Part shown: positions 17,208 to 26,900 of the stretch, piece after piece
How positions within the stretch are numbered: position 1 is the stretch's first letter
How the letters are laid out: every line of letters starts with the position of its first letter
From: Paenibacillus segetis
GTDB taxonomy: Bacteria > Bacillota > Bacilli > Paenibacillales > Paenibacillaceae
Length of the DNA: 64,000 bases
Assembly (NCBI RefSeq): GCF_014639155.1
Contig: NZ_BMFT01000001.1
Span: forward strand, 1,550,001 to 1,614,000
Direction: 5' to 3'
Program-made: the position numbers and the translations under genes
Notes under the pieces: model-generated
Told to the model about the DNA's origin: nothing
Databases searched by the model: none
The model's input: the letters and a program-made list of their open reading frames with translations, nothing else

Positions 17208-18245
17208 CTAATCCATAGGCAACTTGACCGTAAAGGTTGATCCTTCTCCTAATTCACTTTCCACCTTAATGGTACCTCCGCATAAATTGATAATACGACT
17301 GACTAAAGGAAGACCAAGGCCATTACCTTCAGCAGACCGGGCATGATCTCCTTGATAGAACTTTTCAAAGATGTACTTCTTCACATTCTTCTCCATCCCG
17401 ATACCATTATCGGAGATAGTTGCTGTGATGTTATTATCTTGTAACGAAAGAGTGATAGATATTTCTCCACCCTCATGTGTAAATTTAATCGCATTTCCAA
17501 GTAGATTTAACCACACCTGCATCATCAGCTCTTCATTGCCATAATACAGAATCTTCTCAAGCTCAATATTAAGGGTCATTTGTTTAGGTTCCCACAAGGT
17601 TTCTAGTAGTAATATGGCTTGTCTTAGTTGCTCATCTAAGCGATATTCCTTTTTTTCGGATATTACTTCTTGATTTTCTAGTTTGGATATTTTCAGGATA
17701 TTCCCAGACAGAGTTGATAATTGCCGCGCACTATCGATAATCATCTTAGTATATTCTTCATGCTCTTGTTCTGAGATGCTCCTGTCTTGCAGCAGCGTAG
17801 CGTAACCTTCAATAGAGGCAATAGGTGTTTTAAACTCATGAGATACATTGACTACAAAATCATTGCGAAGTGTTTCGATACTTCGTAGTTCTTGAGCCAT
17901 TAAATTGAAATGATGTGCCATTTCACTGATTTCATTCACGCGATGCGATTCATTTAAGTCGATGTCGAAGTTTCCTTTGGCGATTTCTTTTGCAGCATTG
18001 CTGAAAATAGTAATCGGGGATAGTATTTTCTTGCCAACCATGATCGTGATGATGGTACCGATGACAATACTGAGTAACGATAAAACTAAAAAGGGTGCAA
18101 AGGGATATCTTCCATGTTCTGGGATATTACCGTAGTGAATATACAACAATGCTATCGGAGCCATAATTAAAGATGTTATCAACATGCCAAGAAAAACTAA
18201 CGATACAAAATACCACCATAGACTTTTGATCTTTCGAATGTTCAT
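17208..18245 (-). CDS. Sensor histidine kinase
   Basis: This is a 345-residue kinase: two N-terminal membrane helices enclosing only a short outer loop (residues 11-70), a HAMP segment (KKILSPITIFSNAAKEIAKG), the phospho-acceptor box NVSHEFKTPIASIEGYATLL, and the ATPase domain with the N box WLNLLGNAIKFTHEGG, DNGIGM and GNGLGLPLV. The tiny outer loop is typical of intramembrane-sensing kinases. Its ATG overlaps the stop of the response regulator gene by 4 bp (ATGA). The pair is divergent from a fused ABC transporter that it probably regulates. Confidence 0.94.
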   Translation of the reverse strand: MNIRKIKSLWWYFVSLVFLGMLITSLIMAPIALLYIHYGNIPEHGRYPFAPFLVLSLLSIVIGTIITIMVGKKILSPITIFSNAAKEIAKGNFDIDLNESHRVNEISEMAHHFNLMAQELRSIETLRNDFVVNVSHEFKTPIASIEGYATLLQDRSISEQEHEEYTKMIIDSARQLSTLSGNILKISKLENQEVISEKKEYRLDEQLRQAILLLETLWEPKQMTLNIELEKILYYGNEELMMQVWLNLLGNAIKFTHEGGEISITLSLQDNNITATISDNGIGMEKNVKKYIFEKFYQGDHARSAEGNGLGLPLVSRIINLCGGTIKVESELGEGSTFTVKLPMD

Positions 18246-18916
18246 GTTGGTTTCACCGCCTTGTAACCAAGACCTCGGACAGTGACAATCTCAAAATCGG
18301 TACATGCCTTAAAACGTTCACGCAAACGGTTAATATGCACGACCACCGTATGTTCATCAGAATTGGAATCAAATCCCCATATTTCGTCCATCAACTGTTG
18401 CTTCGTGAAGGTCTTATTCGGATACGATAACAGTTTGTACAATAAATAGAACTCCTTCTGTGGGAGAAGAATGCTCTCATTATGCTGCGTTACAGTTAGG
18501 GAATCATAATCTAATAGGGTATTTCCAAATACAAGTTGTCGCTCATTGACGATCTTTGCCCGGCGCAGCAACGCTCCTACACGCAGGATCATTTCATTGA
18601 CGTCAATGGGCTTCACCATGTAATCGTCTATTCCCACGAGAAATCCTCTTTGTTTATCAGCAAAGTTCTCCTTTGCCGTTACCATTAAGATAGGTAGATT
18701 AAAGTTCGCTTCTCTAAGTGTTCTCGTTAGTTCGTAACCGTCCATATGGGGCATCATAATATCTGAGATGATCAAATCGACATATTCTTTATCTAAAATA
18801 GACAGTGCATCATTTCCATCTTCCGCAGACAAGGCGCGATAACCATTTCTTACGAGCACCGTGCAGAACAACTGACGCAATTTCGGGTCATCCTCGACAA
18901 CAAGGATATTAAACAT
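18242..18916 (-). CDS. Response regulator, OmpR/PhoB family
   Basis: The receiver domain holds the acidic pocket (VVEDDPKLR), the phospho-acceptor Asp in DLIISDIMMPHMDGYEL, the switch Thr in LMVTAKENF and the conserved Lys in DYMVKPID. The C-terminal winged helix has EFYLLYKLLSYPNKTFTKQQ, HTVVVHINRLRERF and VTVRGLGYKAV. ATG 18916 is preferred because GGAGGT lies 7 nt before it; a longer in-frame start at 18964 has no such site. It is translationally coupled to the kinase. A likely target site is the inverted repeat TAAACTGA/TCAGTTTA between this gene and the divergent transporter. Confidence 0.95.
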   Translation of the reverse strand: MFNILVVEDDPKLRQLFCTVLVRNGYRALSAEDGNDALSILDKEYVDLIISDIMMPHMDGYELTRTLREANFNLPILMVTAKENFADKQRGFLVGIDDYMVKPIDVNEMILRVGALLRRAKIVNERQLVFGNTLLDYDSLTVTQHNESILLPQKEFYLLYKLLSYPNKTFTKQQLMDEIWGFDSNSDEHTVVVHINRLRERFKACTDFEIVTVRGLGYKAVKPT

Positions 18917-19024
18917 TATAGTTACCTCCGAAGTTATAGGTATTTGTGATGTGAGTAGAAGCAAAAAAGAGTGGCTTGTACAAATAACAGTATACCTTAT
19001 AAATATAAAGTAAATCTCAACCGC

Positions 19025-19057
19025 TAAACTGACTTCAAAGTGGAATCATTCAGTTTA
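19025..19057. promoter_or_regulatory. Inverted repeat, candidate response-regulator site
   Basis: TAAACTGA (19025-19032) and TCAGTTTA (19050-19057) are perfect 8-bp arms 17 bp apart, in the 219-bp gap between the divergent regulator and transporter genes. A TATACT at about 19080 could be the -10 box of the transporter gene. Confidence 0.55.
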
Positions 19058-19135
19058 GGTTTAGTTTATATATGGTTGATATACTAGCTGCATAAACAAA
19101 GAGAGTTTGGAATAGGGAAGGAGAGAAACATCTTT

Positions 19136-21523
19136 ATGTTGCAATTGAAAAATATTACAAAGAGCTATAAGACCGGCGAATTCACGCAGGTTGCGCTGGA
19201 CAAGGTAAGTCTTAATTTCCGGGAAAGTGAATTTGTTGCTATTCTTGGACAGAGTGGTTCTGGTAAGACGACCCTATTAAATGTGATCGGTGGTCTTGAT
19301 CAGTATGATAGTGGAGAGCTAATTATTAATGGACAATCCACCAAAAACTTTCAAGATGGCGAATGGGATGCTTATCGTAACAATAGTGTAGGCTTTATAT
19401 TTCAAAGCTATAACTTAATCTCTCATTTAAGTATCGTGGATAACGTTGAGATGGGAATGACACTTAGCGGTGTGTCTGCAGCAGAGAAGAATAAGAAGGC
19501 AATGGAAGTACTCGAAAAGGTCGGATTGAAGGACCATGTGCACAAAAAACCAAACCAGTTGTCAGGTGGACAGATGCAGCGTGTCGCTATTGCGCGTGCA
19601 CTTGCGAACAATCCAGATATTATTCTGGCGGATGAACCAACAGGTGCGCTAGATTCAGAGACTAGCGAACAAATCATGGATTTGATCAAGACGATTGCAG
19701 AAGACAAGCTTGTCATTATGGTTACTCACAATCCTGAATTGGCAGAACAATATACGGATCGTGTAATCAAATTCTCCGATGGTAAGGCGGTATCGGATAG
19801 CAATCCTTTAGCCAACCAAAAGTTAACATCCAATTATAAACTTAAGAAAACAAGTATGAGCTTTTTTACCGCATTAAAATTATCAGGCAAAAACATTGCA
19901 ACTAAAAAGTGGAGAACAGGATTAACTGCTTTTGCGTCCAGTATAGGCATTATCGGGATTGCGCTGATCCTATCCTTATCCAATGGATTTGATAAGCAAA
20001 TCAGTTCTTATGAGACGGGAGCACTCTCTACTTTTCCAATAACGATTAGTCAGACCGCTATGAACGTTGATATGACACAACATTCTTCATTTGGTGGTAC
20101 GGATCTTACCCCTTATCCGGAAGAGAAGGTACTGTTCCCATATGATCCAACGGAGAATTCAATACTTCACTTTAATGTATTATCTACCGATTATTTGGAC
20201 TATCTAGCGAAGATCGATCCAGCACTGATCGACGGAATATCGTATACACGTACCGTGAATATGAATATGCTAAAGTCGGACGGAGAAAAGGCGACAACGC
20301 TGAATAAGAGCAATATTAGCTTTTCATCTTATCCTAGCAAGCAAGGAGACGCCACAGGGAGCTATTTAGAGCAGTACTATGATCTACTTGAAGGCAGTTT
20401 CCCAACTAAAATGACGGATCTCGTACTCATTGTGGACGAATATAATCGTTTGAATAATTCCTCACTTGAGGCTCTGGGTATTAAGCATGACGCTGATAGC
20501 ATTGATTTTAATGATTTAATTGGTTATGAATTGAAACTGATTAAGAACGATGACTATTATGTGAAAAATGGTGAACAATTTACTGTTAACGGCACAGCAT
20601 CGAATTTGATCGATATGTATAATAGTGACAAAGCAATAACTTTAAATATTGTTGGTGTTATTCGCGGTCAGGAAGAATCCAAAATGTCTACATTGCCTGC
20701 CGGGATTGCATACTCCGATGAACTTGCAACCTACTTTATTGAAGATGCGAAAAATTCAGAGATCGTTAAGGCACAGCAGGAAGCAGATTATAATGTAATA
20801 ACTGGACAGTTATTGTCTCAGGATACTGCAGTTGAGAACAAAATGGCAACGATGGGTAGTGGCGCAATGCCTGTTGGTGGAATGGGATCCGCTATGGCTG
20901 CAGGTTCCGATGTCGCCCCAACCAAAGATGAGATGTTAGCTTCCTTGGGTGCAACGGAGATACCAGCTTCCATTTCGCTATATCCGGTTGATTTTGGTGC
21001 AAAAGAAAAGGTTACTGCTTATCTGGATGAGTGGAATAAGGACTTAGAAACAGAGAACAAAGTAGTTTACACAGATATGGCAGCCATTGTCACACGTATT
21101 TCAGGCGGGATTATGGATGGTATCACTATGGTACTGATTGCATTTGCGGCAATCTCTCTAGTAGTATCACTGATTATGATTGCAATTATCACTTACATTT
21201 CGGTAATGGAAAGAACGAAGGAGATCGGTATTCTTCGCGCCTTAGGTGCAAGGAAGAAGGATATCACTCGGGTATTTAATGCAGAGACCTTTATTATAGG
21301 TATGTGTTCTGGGGTGCTTGGTATTGGTATTACGTATCTGTTAACGATCCCAGTGAATGCGATACTGTATAATCTTACAGAGCTCTCCAACGTTGCTCAA
21401 CTTAATCCGATACATGCCTTAACACTTGGCATTATTAGTGTAGTCCTTACGATGCTTGGTGGCTTCATTCCTGCTAAGATGGCAGCGAAGAAGGATCCAG
21501 TTACGGCGCTACGCAGCGAATAA
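19136..21523 (+). CDS. ABC transporter, fused ATPase and FtsX/MacB-type permease
   Basis: One chain (795 aa) joins an ATPase and a permease. Residues 1-225 are a LolD/MacB-type ATPase with Walker [10 protein letters not shown], signature [15 protein letters not shown], Walker [13 protein letters not shown] and H-loop THN. Residues 255-795 have one membrane helix, a large outer domain of about 370 residues, and three C-terminal helices with the FtsX motif [19 protein letters not shown]. Such mechanotransmission ABC systems export or detach antimicrobial peptides. In Bce-type systems the ATPase and permease are usually separate genes, so the fusion is notable. GGGAAGGAGAG precedes the ATG. It is divergent from a kinase/regulator pair that is the likely controller. 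Confidence 0.93.
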   Translation: MLQLKNITKSYKTGEFTQVALDKVSLNFRESEFVAILGQSGSGKTTLLNVIGGLDQYDSGELIINGQSTKNFQDGEWDAYRNNSVGFIFQSYNLISHLSIVDNVEMGMTLSGVSAAEKNKKAMEVLEKVGLKDHVHKKPNQLSGGQMQRVAIARALANNPDIILADEPTGALDSETSEQIMDLIKTIAEDKLVIMVTHNPELAEQYTDRVIKFSDGKAVSDSNPLANQKLTSNYKLKKTSMSFFTALKLSGKNIATKKWRTGLTAFASSIGIIGIALILSLSNGFDKQISSYETGALSTFPITISQTAMNVDMTQHSSFGGTDLTPYPEEKVLFPYDPTENSILHFNVLSTDYLDYLAKIDPALIDGISYTRTVNMNMLKSDGEKATTLNKSNISFSSYPSKQGDATGSYLEQYYDLLEGSFPTKMTDLVLIVDEYNRLNNSSLEALGIKHDADSIDFNDLIGYELKLIKNDDYYVKNGEQFTVNGTASNLIDMYNSDKAITLNIVGVIRGQEESKMSTLPAGIAYSDELATYFIEDAKNSEIVKAQQEADYNVITGQLLSQDTAVENKMATMGSGAMPVGGMGSAMAAGSDVAPTKDEMLASLGATEIPASISLYPVDFGAKEKVTAYLDEWNKDLETENKVVYTDMAAIVTRISGGIMDGITMVLIAFAAISLVVSLIMIAIITYISVMERTKEIGILRALGARKKDITRVFNAETFIIGMCSGVLGIGITYLLTIPVNAILYNLTELSNVAQLNPIHALTLGIISVVLTMLGGFIPAKMAAKKDPVTALRSE

Positions 21524-21529
21524 GTGTTC

Positions 21530-21680
21530 AATCGTAGATCGAAGGTCGCTGCACGGACGGATTATCCTTCCGATCGCTGTTGCCTCCAAATTTATTTGAT
21601 TATCTCGCTATAGGGTAAAAATTTGGAGGCAAAGGCGACCGCTCCGCTTCTTCAGGACAATTCCGTCCTCTACGCTAAGA
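21530..21680. repeat. Interspersed repeat-like element with 14-bp inverted arms
   Basis: TTGCCTCCAAATTT (near 21578) and AAATTTGGAGGCAA (near 21628) flank an AT-rich loop. The outer flanks, with GATCG, CGACCGCTCCGCTTC and CCGTCCTCTACGCT, look like a repeat family I recall as scattered through Paenibacillus genomes. No protein is coded. A bidirectional terminator follows. Confidence 0.5.
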
Positions 21681-21709
21681 TCTACTTAATTAAGGTAAAT
21701 AATAAAAAA

Positions 21710-21755
21710 AAGGGTTCAACCTCGTAGAAATACGTGGTTGAACCCTTCTTTTTTT
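21710..21755. terminator. Bidirectional terminator
   Basis: AAGGGTTCAACC (21710-21721) and GGTTGAACCCTT (21736-21747) are perfect 12-bp arms. A run of A precedes and a run of T follows. It separates the fused ABC gene from the convergent methyltransferase-like gene. Confidence 0.9.
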
Positions 21756-21763
21756 GCGTTTAA

Positions 21764-22516
21764 CTATCTATGTTTACTATCTCTAATGATATGCCCTTGA
21801 CCCAATTCGATTCGAATGAATCCGGCCATATGTTGTGCTTGATATACGATAGGGGAGCTGCTGCCAATTATAATGATATTCTTTACGTCCGTTGCGCTTT
21901 CAGATGGTAATTGAAACGACTGAACAAAGTCATATTCTTCGTTAAGCGTCGTATGAATGGCGTTCATTAGTCTGTCGTTGTTTCCTTTCCCCATCAGGTT
22001 CATGATGATTGAACCATAGGGATGCAGTTTTTCTTTTGTAACCTGGAAGAAATCTTTAGATATTAAATGTAGTGGGGTACCTTTTTCGTTAAAAGCATCG
22101 ATAATAATATAGTCGTAAGCGTCTGATTCTTCATGCTCTAGAATTTGACGTCCGTCTCCAATGATCACATTATCGTGGTTGTATCCAAAATGCTGCTTAC
22201 TTAACTCCACAACTTTATCGTTGAGTTCGGCGATCTTAAATCTTTTATCAACATAATGACCGGCAATACTTCCAATGCCATGACCAATCATAAAAACGTC
22301 TCCGAATGATGGGGTATTACACTCCATTAGGTGGATGATGGCCCGGGGATATTCAAACAGAATACGCTTCGGGTCATTCAAATCCATCGCACCTTGGATA
22401 GCAGCATTTGCAAACTGCATGACTCGGAAATTCCCCGATTCCCCATATAATTTCGTCGTATCGTAAACTTGTAATTCCTGATTATTACTATCTTCTTTAA
22501 AAAGGTATTGCTCCAA
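21764..22516 (-). CDS. Spermidine synthase-like SAM-dependent protein
   Basis: The 250-residue protein follows the SpeE fold. It has an N-terminal beta segment with GNFRVMQFANAAIQGAMDLND, a SAM or dcSAM-binding loop GHGIGSIAGHY, acidic AELNDKVVEL, and GDGRQILE before YDYIIIDAFNEKG. In true spermidine synthases the last motif usually reads DSTDP-GP, so the aminopropyl-transfer site is altered and the activity is unclear. The start is a TTG with AAAAGGAG 9 nt upstream. It is monocistronic and lies downstream of a LacI gene on the same strand with a 50-bp gap, so read-through is possible. No other polyamine gene is near. Confidence 0.75.
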   Translation of the reverse strand: MEQYLFKEDSNNQELQVYDTTKLYGESGNFRVMQFANAAIQGAMDLNDPKRILFEYPRAIIHLMECNTPSFGDVFMIGHGIGSIAGHYVDKRFKIAELNDKVVELSKQHFGYNHDNVIIGDGRQILEHEESDAYDYIIIDAFNEKGTPLHLISKDFFQVTKEKLHPYGSIIMNLMGKGNNDRLMNAIHTTLNEEYDFVQSFQLPSESATDVKNIIIIGSSSPIVYQAQHMAGFIRIELGQGHIIRDSKHR

Positions 22517-22566
22517 ATCATCGATCTCCTTTTAGGGCATGTTGTATGGTGACAGTATACCACTGA

Positions 22567-23586
22567 TTAGTCATTGACTACCTGCGAACAAATAGCGCAC
22601 GAATTACGAATAATGAATTTTGTAGGTACGATAAGGGCTGGAGGGGGTGAATTGGGCATATTGATCATGTCATTCAACAATAGAATCGACTGATCTCCGA
22701 GTGTTAGGAAGTCCTGTTGAATGGTTGTGAGTGCTGGTTGTGTATGTTGGGAAATCTCGATATCATCGAATCCGATCACAGACAAATCTTGAGGGATGGA
22801 TAAACCAGCCTCCACAGCAGCCTCCATGACACCAAGAGCAATCATGTCAGAGCTGCACACGACGGCAGTTGGTCGATCTTTAAGCTGTAGAAATGCTGTC
22901 ATAGCCGTATAGCCTGATTCTTTAGTGAAATCACCAAAAGATATGTACTCAGGAAAATAGAGTAATCCCAGTTCCTGAATGGCGCGACGATACCCTTCAA
23001 AACGTTGCTTCCCAACATAGGAATCAAGATGCCCATTCACAAAGGCAATTTTGTGGTGATGCAATTTGTACAAATACTGAACAGCAGTCTTGATACTCTC
23101 AATGTTTTCCGAGGTAACATAACCTGCATGAGGACCTATAAAATCTAAATCAATAAAAATAGTAGGAATATCGGATTGAATGATCTCTTCAAAATTGAGA
23201 TCATTCTTCTGAAATCCAAAAATAAGGACTCCTTCTACATTGCGACTCATACAATGTTGAACGAGGCTGTATTCTGGGTTCCAATCAATCTGAACCAGGT
23301 AAAGTAGATCAAACCCTGTATTTTTCAAAGCGTTCTCTAGTCCAACCAAGACTTTGGAGAAGAAAGGATGAGTTAATCCGGTAGTTAAAAACATCCCGAT
23401 CGTTTTTGATTTCCCTTTAACTAACCCTCGGGCTGTATGGTTCGGTATGAATTGTTCATCCCGAATGATCTGCTCCACCCGTGCCCTTGTTTTTGGACTG
23501 ACATAGGGTTTATTATTAATGACCTTGGAAACGGTTGTAACCGAGACTCCAGCCGATTTAGCGATATCGCGAATATTCTTCGCCAT
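22567..23586 (-). CDS. LacI family transcriptional regulator
   Basis: The DNA-binding head is complete: NIRDIAKSAGVSVTTVSKVI, then NNKPYVSPKTRARVEQII and the hinge HTARGLVKGKSKTIGM. A periplasmic-binding-like sugar domain follows (about residues 60-335) with SSDMIALGVMEAA and IGFDDIEISQHTQPALTTI. ATG 23586 is chosen over the GTG at 23595 because AGGTGG lies 6 nt before it. It is divergent from an SLH-anchored cellulase, and two LacI-type palindromes with AGGGAAACGTTT cores lie between them. It is therefore probably the autogenous repressor of the cellulase, responding to a cello-oligosaccharide or similar sugar. CcpA itself is less likely given this gene pair. Confidence 0.93.
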   Translation of the reverse strand: MAKNIRDIAKSAGVSVTTVSKVINNKPYVSPKTRARVEQIIRDEQFIPNHTARGLVKGKSKTIGMFLTTGLTHPFFSKVLVGLENALKNTGFDLLYLVQIDWNPEYSLVQHCMSRNVEGVLIFGFQKNDLNFEEIIQSDIPTIFIDLDFIGPHAGYVTSENIESIKTAVQYLYKLHHHKIAFVNGHLDSYVGKQRFEGYRRAIQELGLLYFPEYISFGDFTKESGYTAMTAFLQLKDRPTAVVCSSDMIALGVMEAAVEAGLSIPQDLSVIGFDDIEISQHTQPALTTIQQDFLTLGDQSILLLNDMINMPNSPPPALIVPTKFIIRNSCAICSQVVND

Positions 23587-23673
23587 GAGTGCCACCTTGT
23601 TTCTTCAATTTAGTAATACTTTCCTTGAATACTTAAAGGATATCTCGTTCACAGGAGTTTTGCAATTAATAAT

Positions 23674-23688
23674 AGGGAAACGTTTTCT
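23674..23688. promoter_or_regulatory. LacI-type operator O1
   Basis: AGGGAAACGTTTTCT matches the perfect palindrome at 23873-23888 over one full half-site. It lies close upstream of the lacI gene and overlaps the -35 region of a possible rightward promoter with TATAAT at 23712-23717. Confidence 0.7.
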
Positions 23689-23810
23689 GTTCGATTAGAG
23701 GGAAGTTATGCTATAATCATGAGTGACTTGGTAAACGAAACGATAAACGCGCGTTCATAATATGTAAGCGCTTTATTAGAGGGGATTTTCTCTATCAAAA
23801 ACTGTTAAAA

Positions 23811-23820
23811 AGGAGGAGGT
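23811..23820 (+). promoter_or_regulatory. Strong ribosome-binding-like sequence without a normal start codon
   Basis: AGGAGGAGGT is close to a perfect anti-Shine-Dalgarno match, yet no ATG or GTG follows at a useful distance. A TTG at 23833 would open only an 8-codon frame. It may mark a leader peptide or an mRNA-stabilising ribosome stand-by site in the cellulase leader. Confidence 0.4.
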
Positions 23821-23872
23821 ATATAAAGAATATTGCAGGAATATATATTTTTATGTTGAATCTTGTTGAAAA

Positions 23873-23888
23873 AGGGAAACGTTTCCCT
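23873..23888. promoter_or_regulatory. LacI-type operator O2, perfect 16-bp palindrome
   Basis: AGGGAAACGTTTCCCT is a perfect palindrome with a central CG, typical of LacI-family operators. It lies 57 bp before the cellulase start, downstream of the probable promoter, so a bound repressor would block elongation or loop with O1, 200 bp upstream. Confidence 0.85.
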
Positions 23889-23944
23889 ATTTTTCATGAC
23901 ATGATTTATTCCAAAAAAATGGCTAAGTTTTGGGAGGTTAGAAC

Positions 23945-26900
23945 GTGAAAAATAAGATAAAAATTCGAATGGCTGCAATCATAATGACAATTACGTTATT
24001 AAGCTCACTTGTTCCAATCAGGTTAGGCGCGACAGCAGAACCTATCGATTCTAACTTGATTGTTCAAACTGCAATTAAACCGTCGATTGGCGGTGCCTTA
24101 CAAATAATTGATCATAATGGACAAAAAACTCTAGGCGATCAAAACGGAATTCCAATTCAATTGCGTGGGATGAGTACGCACGGCTTACAATGGTTTCCAG
24201 AAATAATCAACGATAATGCTTTTGCAGCACTAGCCAATGATTGGAATGCTAATGTAATTCGACTTGCTATGTATGTGGGCGAGAATGGATATGGAACAGA
24301 AGCTAATAAAGCGATTCATAAACAAAGAGTTATTCAAGGAATAAATTATGCGATAGCAAATGATTTGTACGTGATTGTGGATTGGCATGTACATGCTCCA
24401 GGTGATCCAAGAGCGGAAATATATAGTGGCGCTAAAGAATTCTTTGAGGAGATATCCGGATTATATCCGAATGACGAACATATCATTTATGAGTTAGCGA
24501 ATGAACCAAGTTCCAATAACAGTGATGGACCGGGCATTACTAACGATCGTGCGGGATGGTTAGCGGTAAAAGAATACGCAGATCCCATCGTTAGCATGTT
24601 GCGTGATCCTGTGAACGGGAATGCCCAGAACAACATTATTATCGTCGGTACTCCAAATTGGAGTCAACGACCTGACTTGGCCGCTGATGATCCAATTAAT
24701 TCTCATAACATCATGTACACGGTACATTTTTATACGGGTACTCATATGCCTGCCACGGATAGTACAGATAGAACAAATGCGATGAGCAATGTAAGATATG
24801 CACTCGACAAAGGTGTAGCCGTATTTTCAACGGAATGGGGTACTAGCCAAGCTAGTGGTGACGGTGGGCCTTACTTGGATGAGGCGGATAAATGGCTCGA
24901 TTTCTTAAATGAGAACAATATAAGCTGGGTGAACTGGTCTTTAACGAATAAGAACGAAACTTCAGCGGCTTTTATGCCTTTAGAGCTTGGTAAACAAAAT
25001 GCAACGAGTCTTGATCCAGGCAGTGATCAAGTATGGTCTTTACCGGAGTTGTCGGTTTCGGGTGAATATGTAAGGGCAAGGATTAAGGGAATCCCTTATG
25101 AGCCGATAGACCGCAACAAATATTCCCAAGTCTTGTGGGATTTCAATGACGGAACAACACAAGGATTTGGTGTAAATGGCGATAGTCCGAATAAAGAGAG
25201 CATTACATTAAGTAATGTAGCTGATGCTTTACAAATAACAGGATTAAATACTAGCAATGATATTAGCGAAGGAAACTATTGGGCCAATATTCGACTATCC
25301 GCAGATTCTTGGGGGAAATCGGCTAATATCTTGGGTACGGAACAACTATCTATGGATGTTATCGTAGACGCGAAGACAACGGTATCGATTGCCGCGATTC
25401 CGCAAGGTCCCTCAGCAAGTTGGGCTAATCCGACTCGTGCGATTCAGGTAACGGAAGAGGATTTTATTCCTTACGGGGATAAATTTAAAGCAGTTCTAAC
25501 GATCACTGCAGATGATTCTCCATCACTTGAGACGATTGCCATGAATGCAGACAACAACATCATGACGAATCTGATTTTGTTCATAGGGGCAGCAGATGCA
25601 AATGTGATTTCCTTGGACAATATTACTGTAACAGGTACTAAGGTTGAAATTCCGGTTATTCATGATCCAAAGGGAACCGCAATACTTCCATCTAACTTTG
25701 AAGACAATACTAGACAAGGTTGGGATTGGAATCCGGAGTCAGCGGTTAAGAGTGCTCTTACAATAAAAGAGATTCAGGGTACTAAAGTTCTTTCTTGGGA
25801 AGTTGCCTATCCGGATGTTAAGCCTTCTGATGGCTGGGCTTCGGCTCCTCGTCTAGAGTTATATAAGGAAGGGTTAATCCGTGGAGATAGCGATTATGTC
25901 ATGTTTGACTTATATATCGAGCCGCAGCGTGCAAGTTCAGGATCCTTGGCGATTAATCTGGTATTCCAGCCGCCTACCGGAGGATTTTGGCAGCAAGTTC
26001 CGGGAAGTTATAATGTTGATTTTGAAAATCTTAACTCAGCTTCTGCAACTGACGAAGTGTATCACTATAATGTAAGTTTCAACTTAAGAGATTTGACAGG
26101 GATTACAGATGATACGGAATTGCGTAATATGATTCTTATTTTCGCGGATGTTGAGAGTGACTTTGTAGGGAGATTGTCTATCGATAATGTCAGGTTTACA
26201 CCAGGTTTGGTGGCGACTGCTGGAGATGGTCTGGTAAATCTGGAATGGGAGCCCGTATCGCAAGCAGAGTATTACAACGTGGAGCGTTCGACGACTTCTG
26301 GTGGTTCATTCTCGACAGTGGCCTCAGCAGTATATGGAACAAACTATGTAGATACGGATGTAATAAATAACACAACATACTATTATGTTGTTACTGCCGT
26401 CGATCGTGATGGAGGAACTTACAGCTATAGGGAAAGAGCCGCTACGCCTGGAGCCATACTTCCAATCCCTGCGATCCCTAATGGTCTTTCAGCGCAAGCG
26501 GGCGATAGCCATGTAACACTAACTTGGGGCACCGTGCCAGGAGCGAAGTATTATAACGTGAAGAGATCGACAAATTCAAGTGGCCCCTACACGAATGTTG
26601 CAGCCGTAACAAGCGGAACAAGCTATACGGACAACGGTCTGACCAATGGGACGACTTACTATTATGTTGTATCTGCTGGAAATGAATCTGGCGAAAGCGC
26701 CAATTCTGCGGAAAAACAAGCTAAACCATACAAAGTGAGTAGCGATACTGACAATAATACTAACAATAATAATAGTAGCACTAGTAATGGTGGTGGAAGT
26801 GTACCTCCAAGCAACGGTGCGATTACTCTTCCGGTAGTAGATCAGGATGGTAAAATAGTCGTGTTAGTTGCAAAAGGAGCGACAAAAGTCGTTCTTCCAG

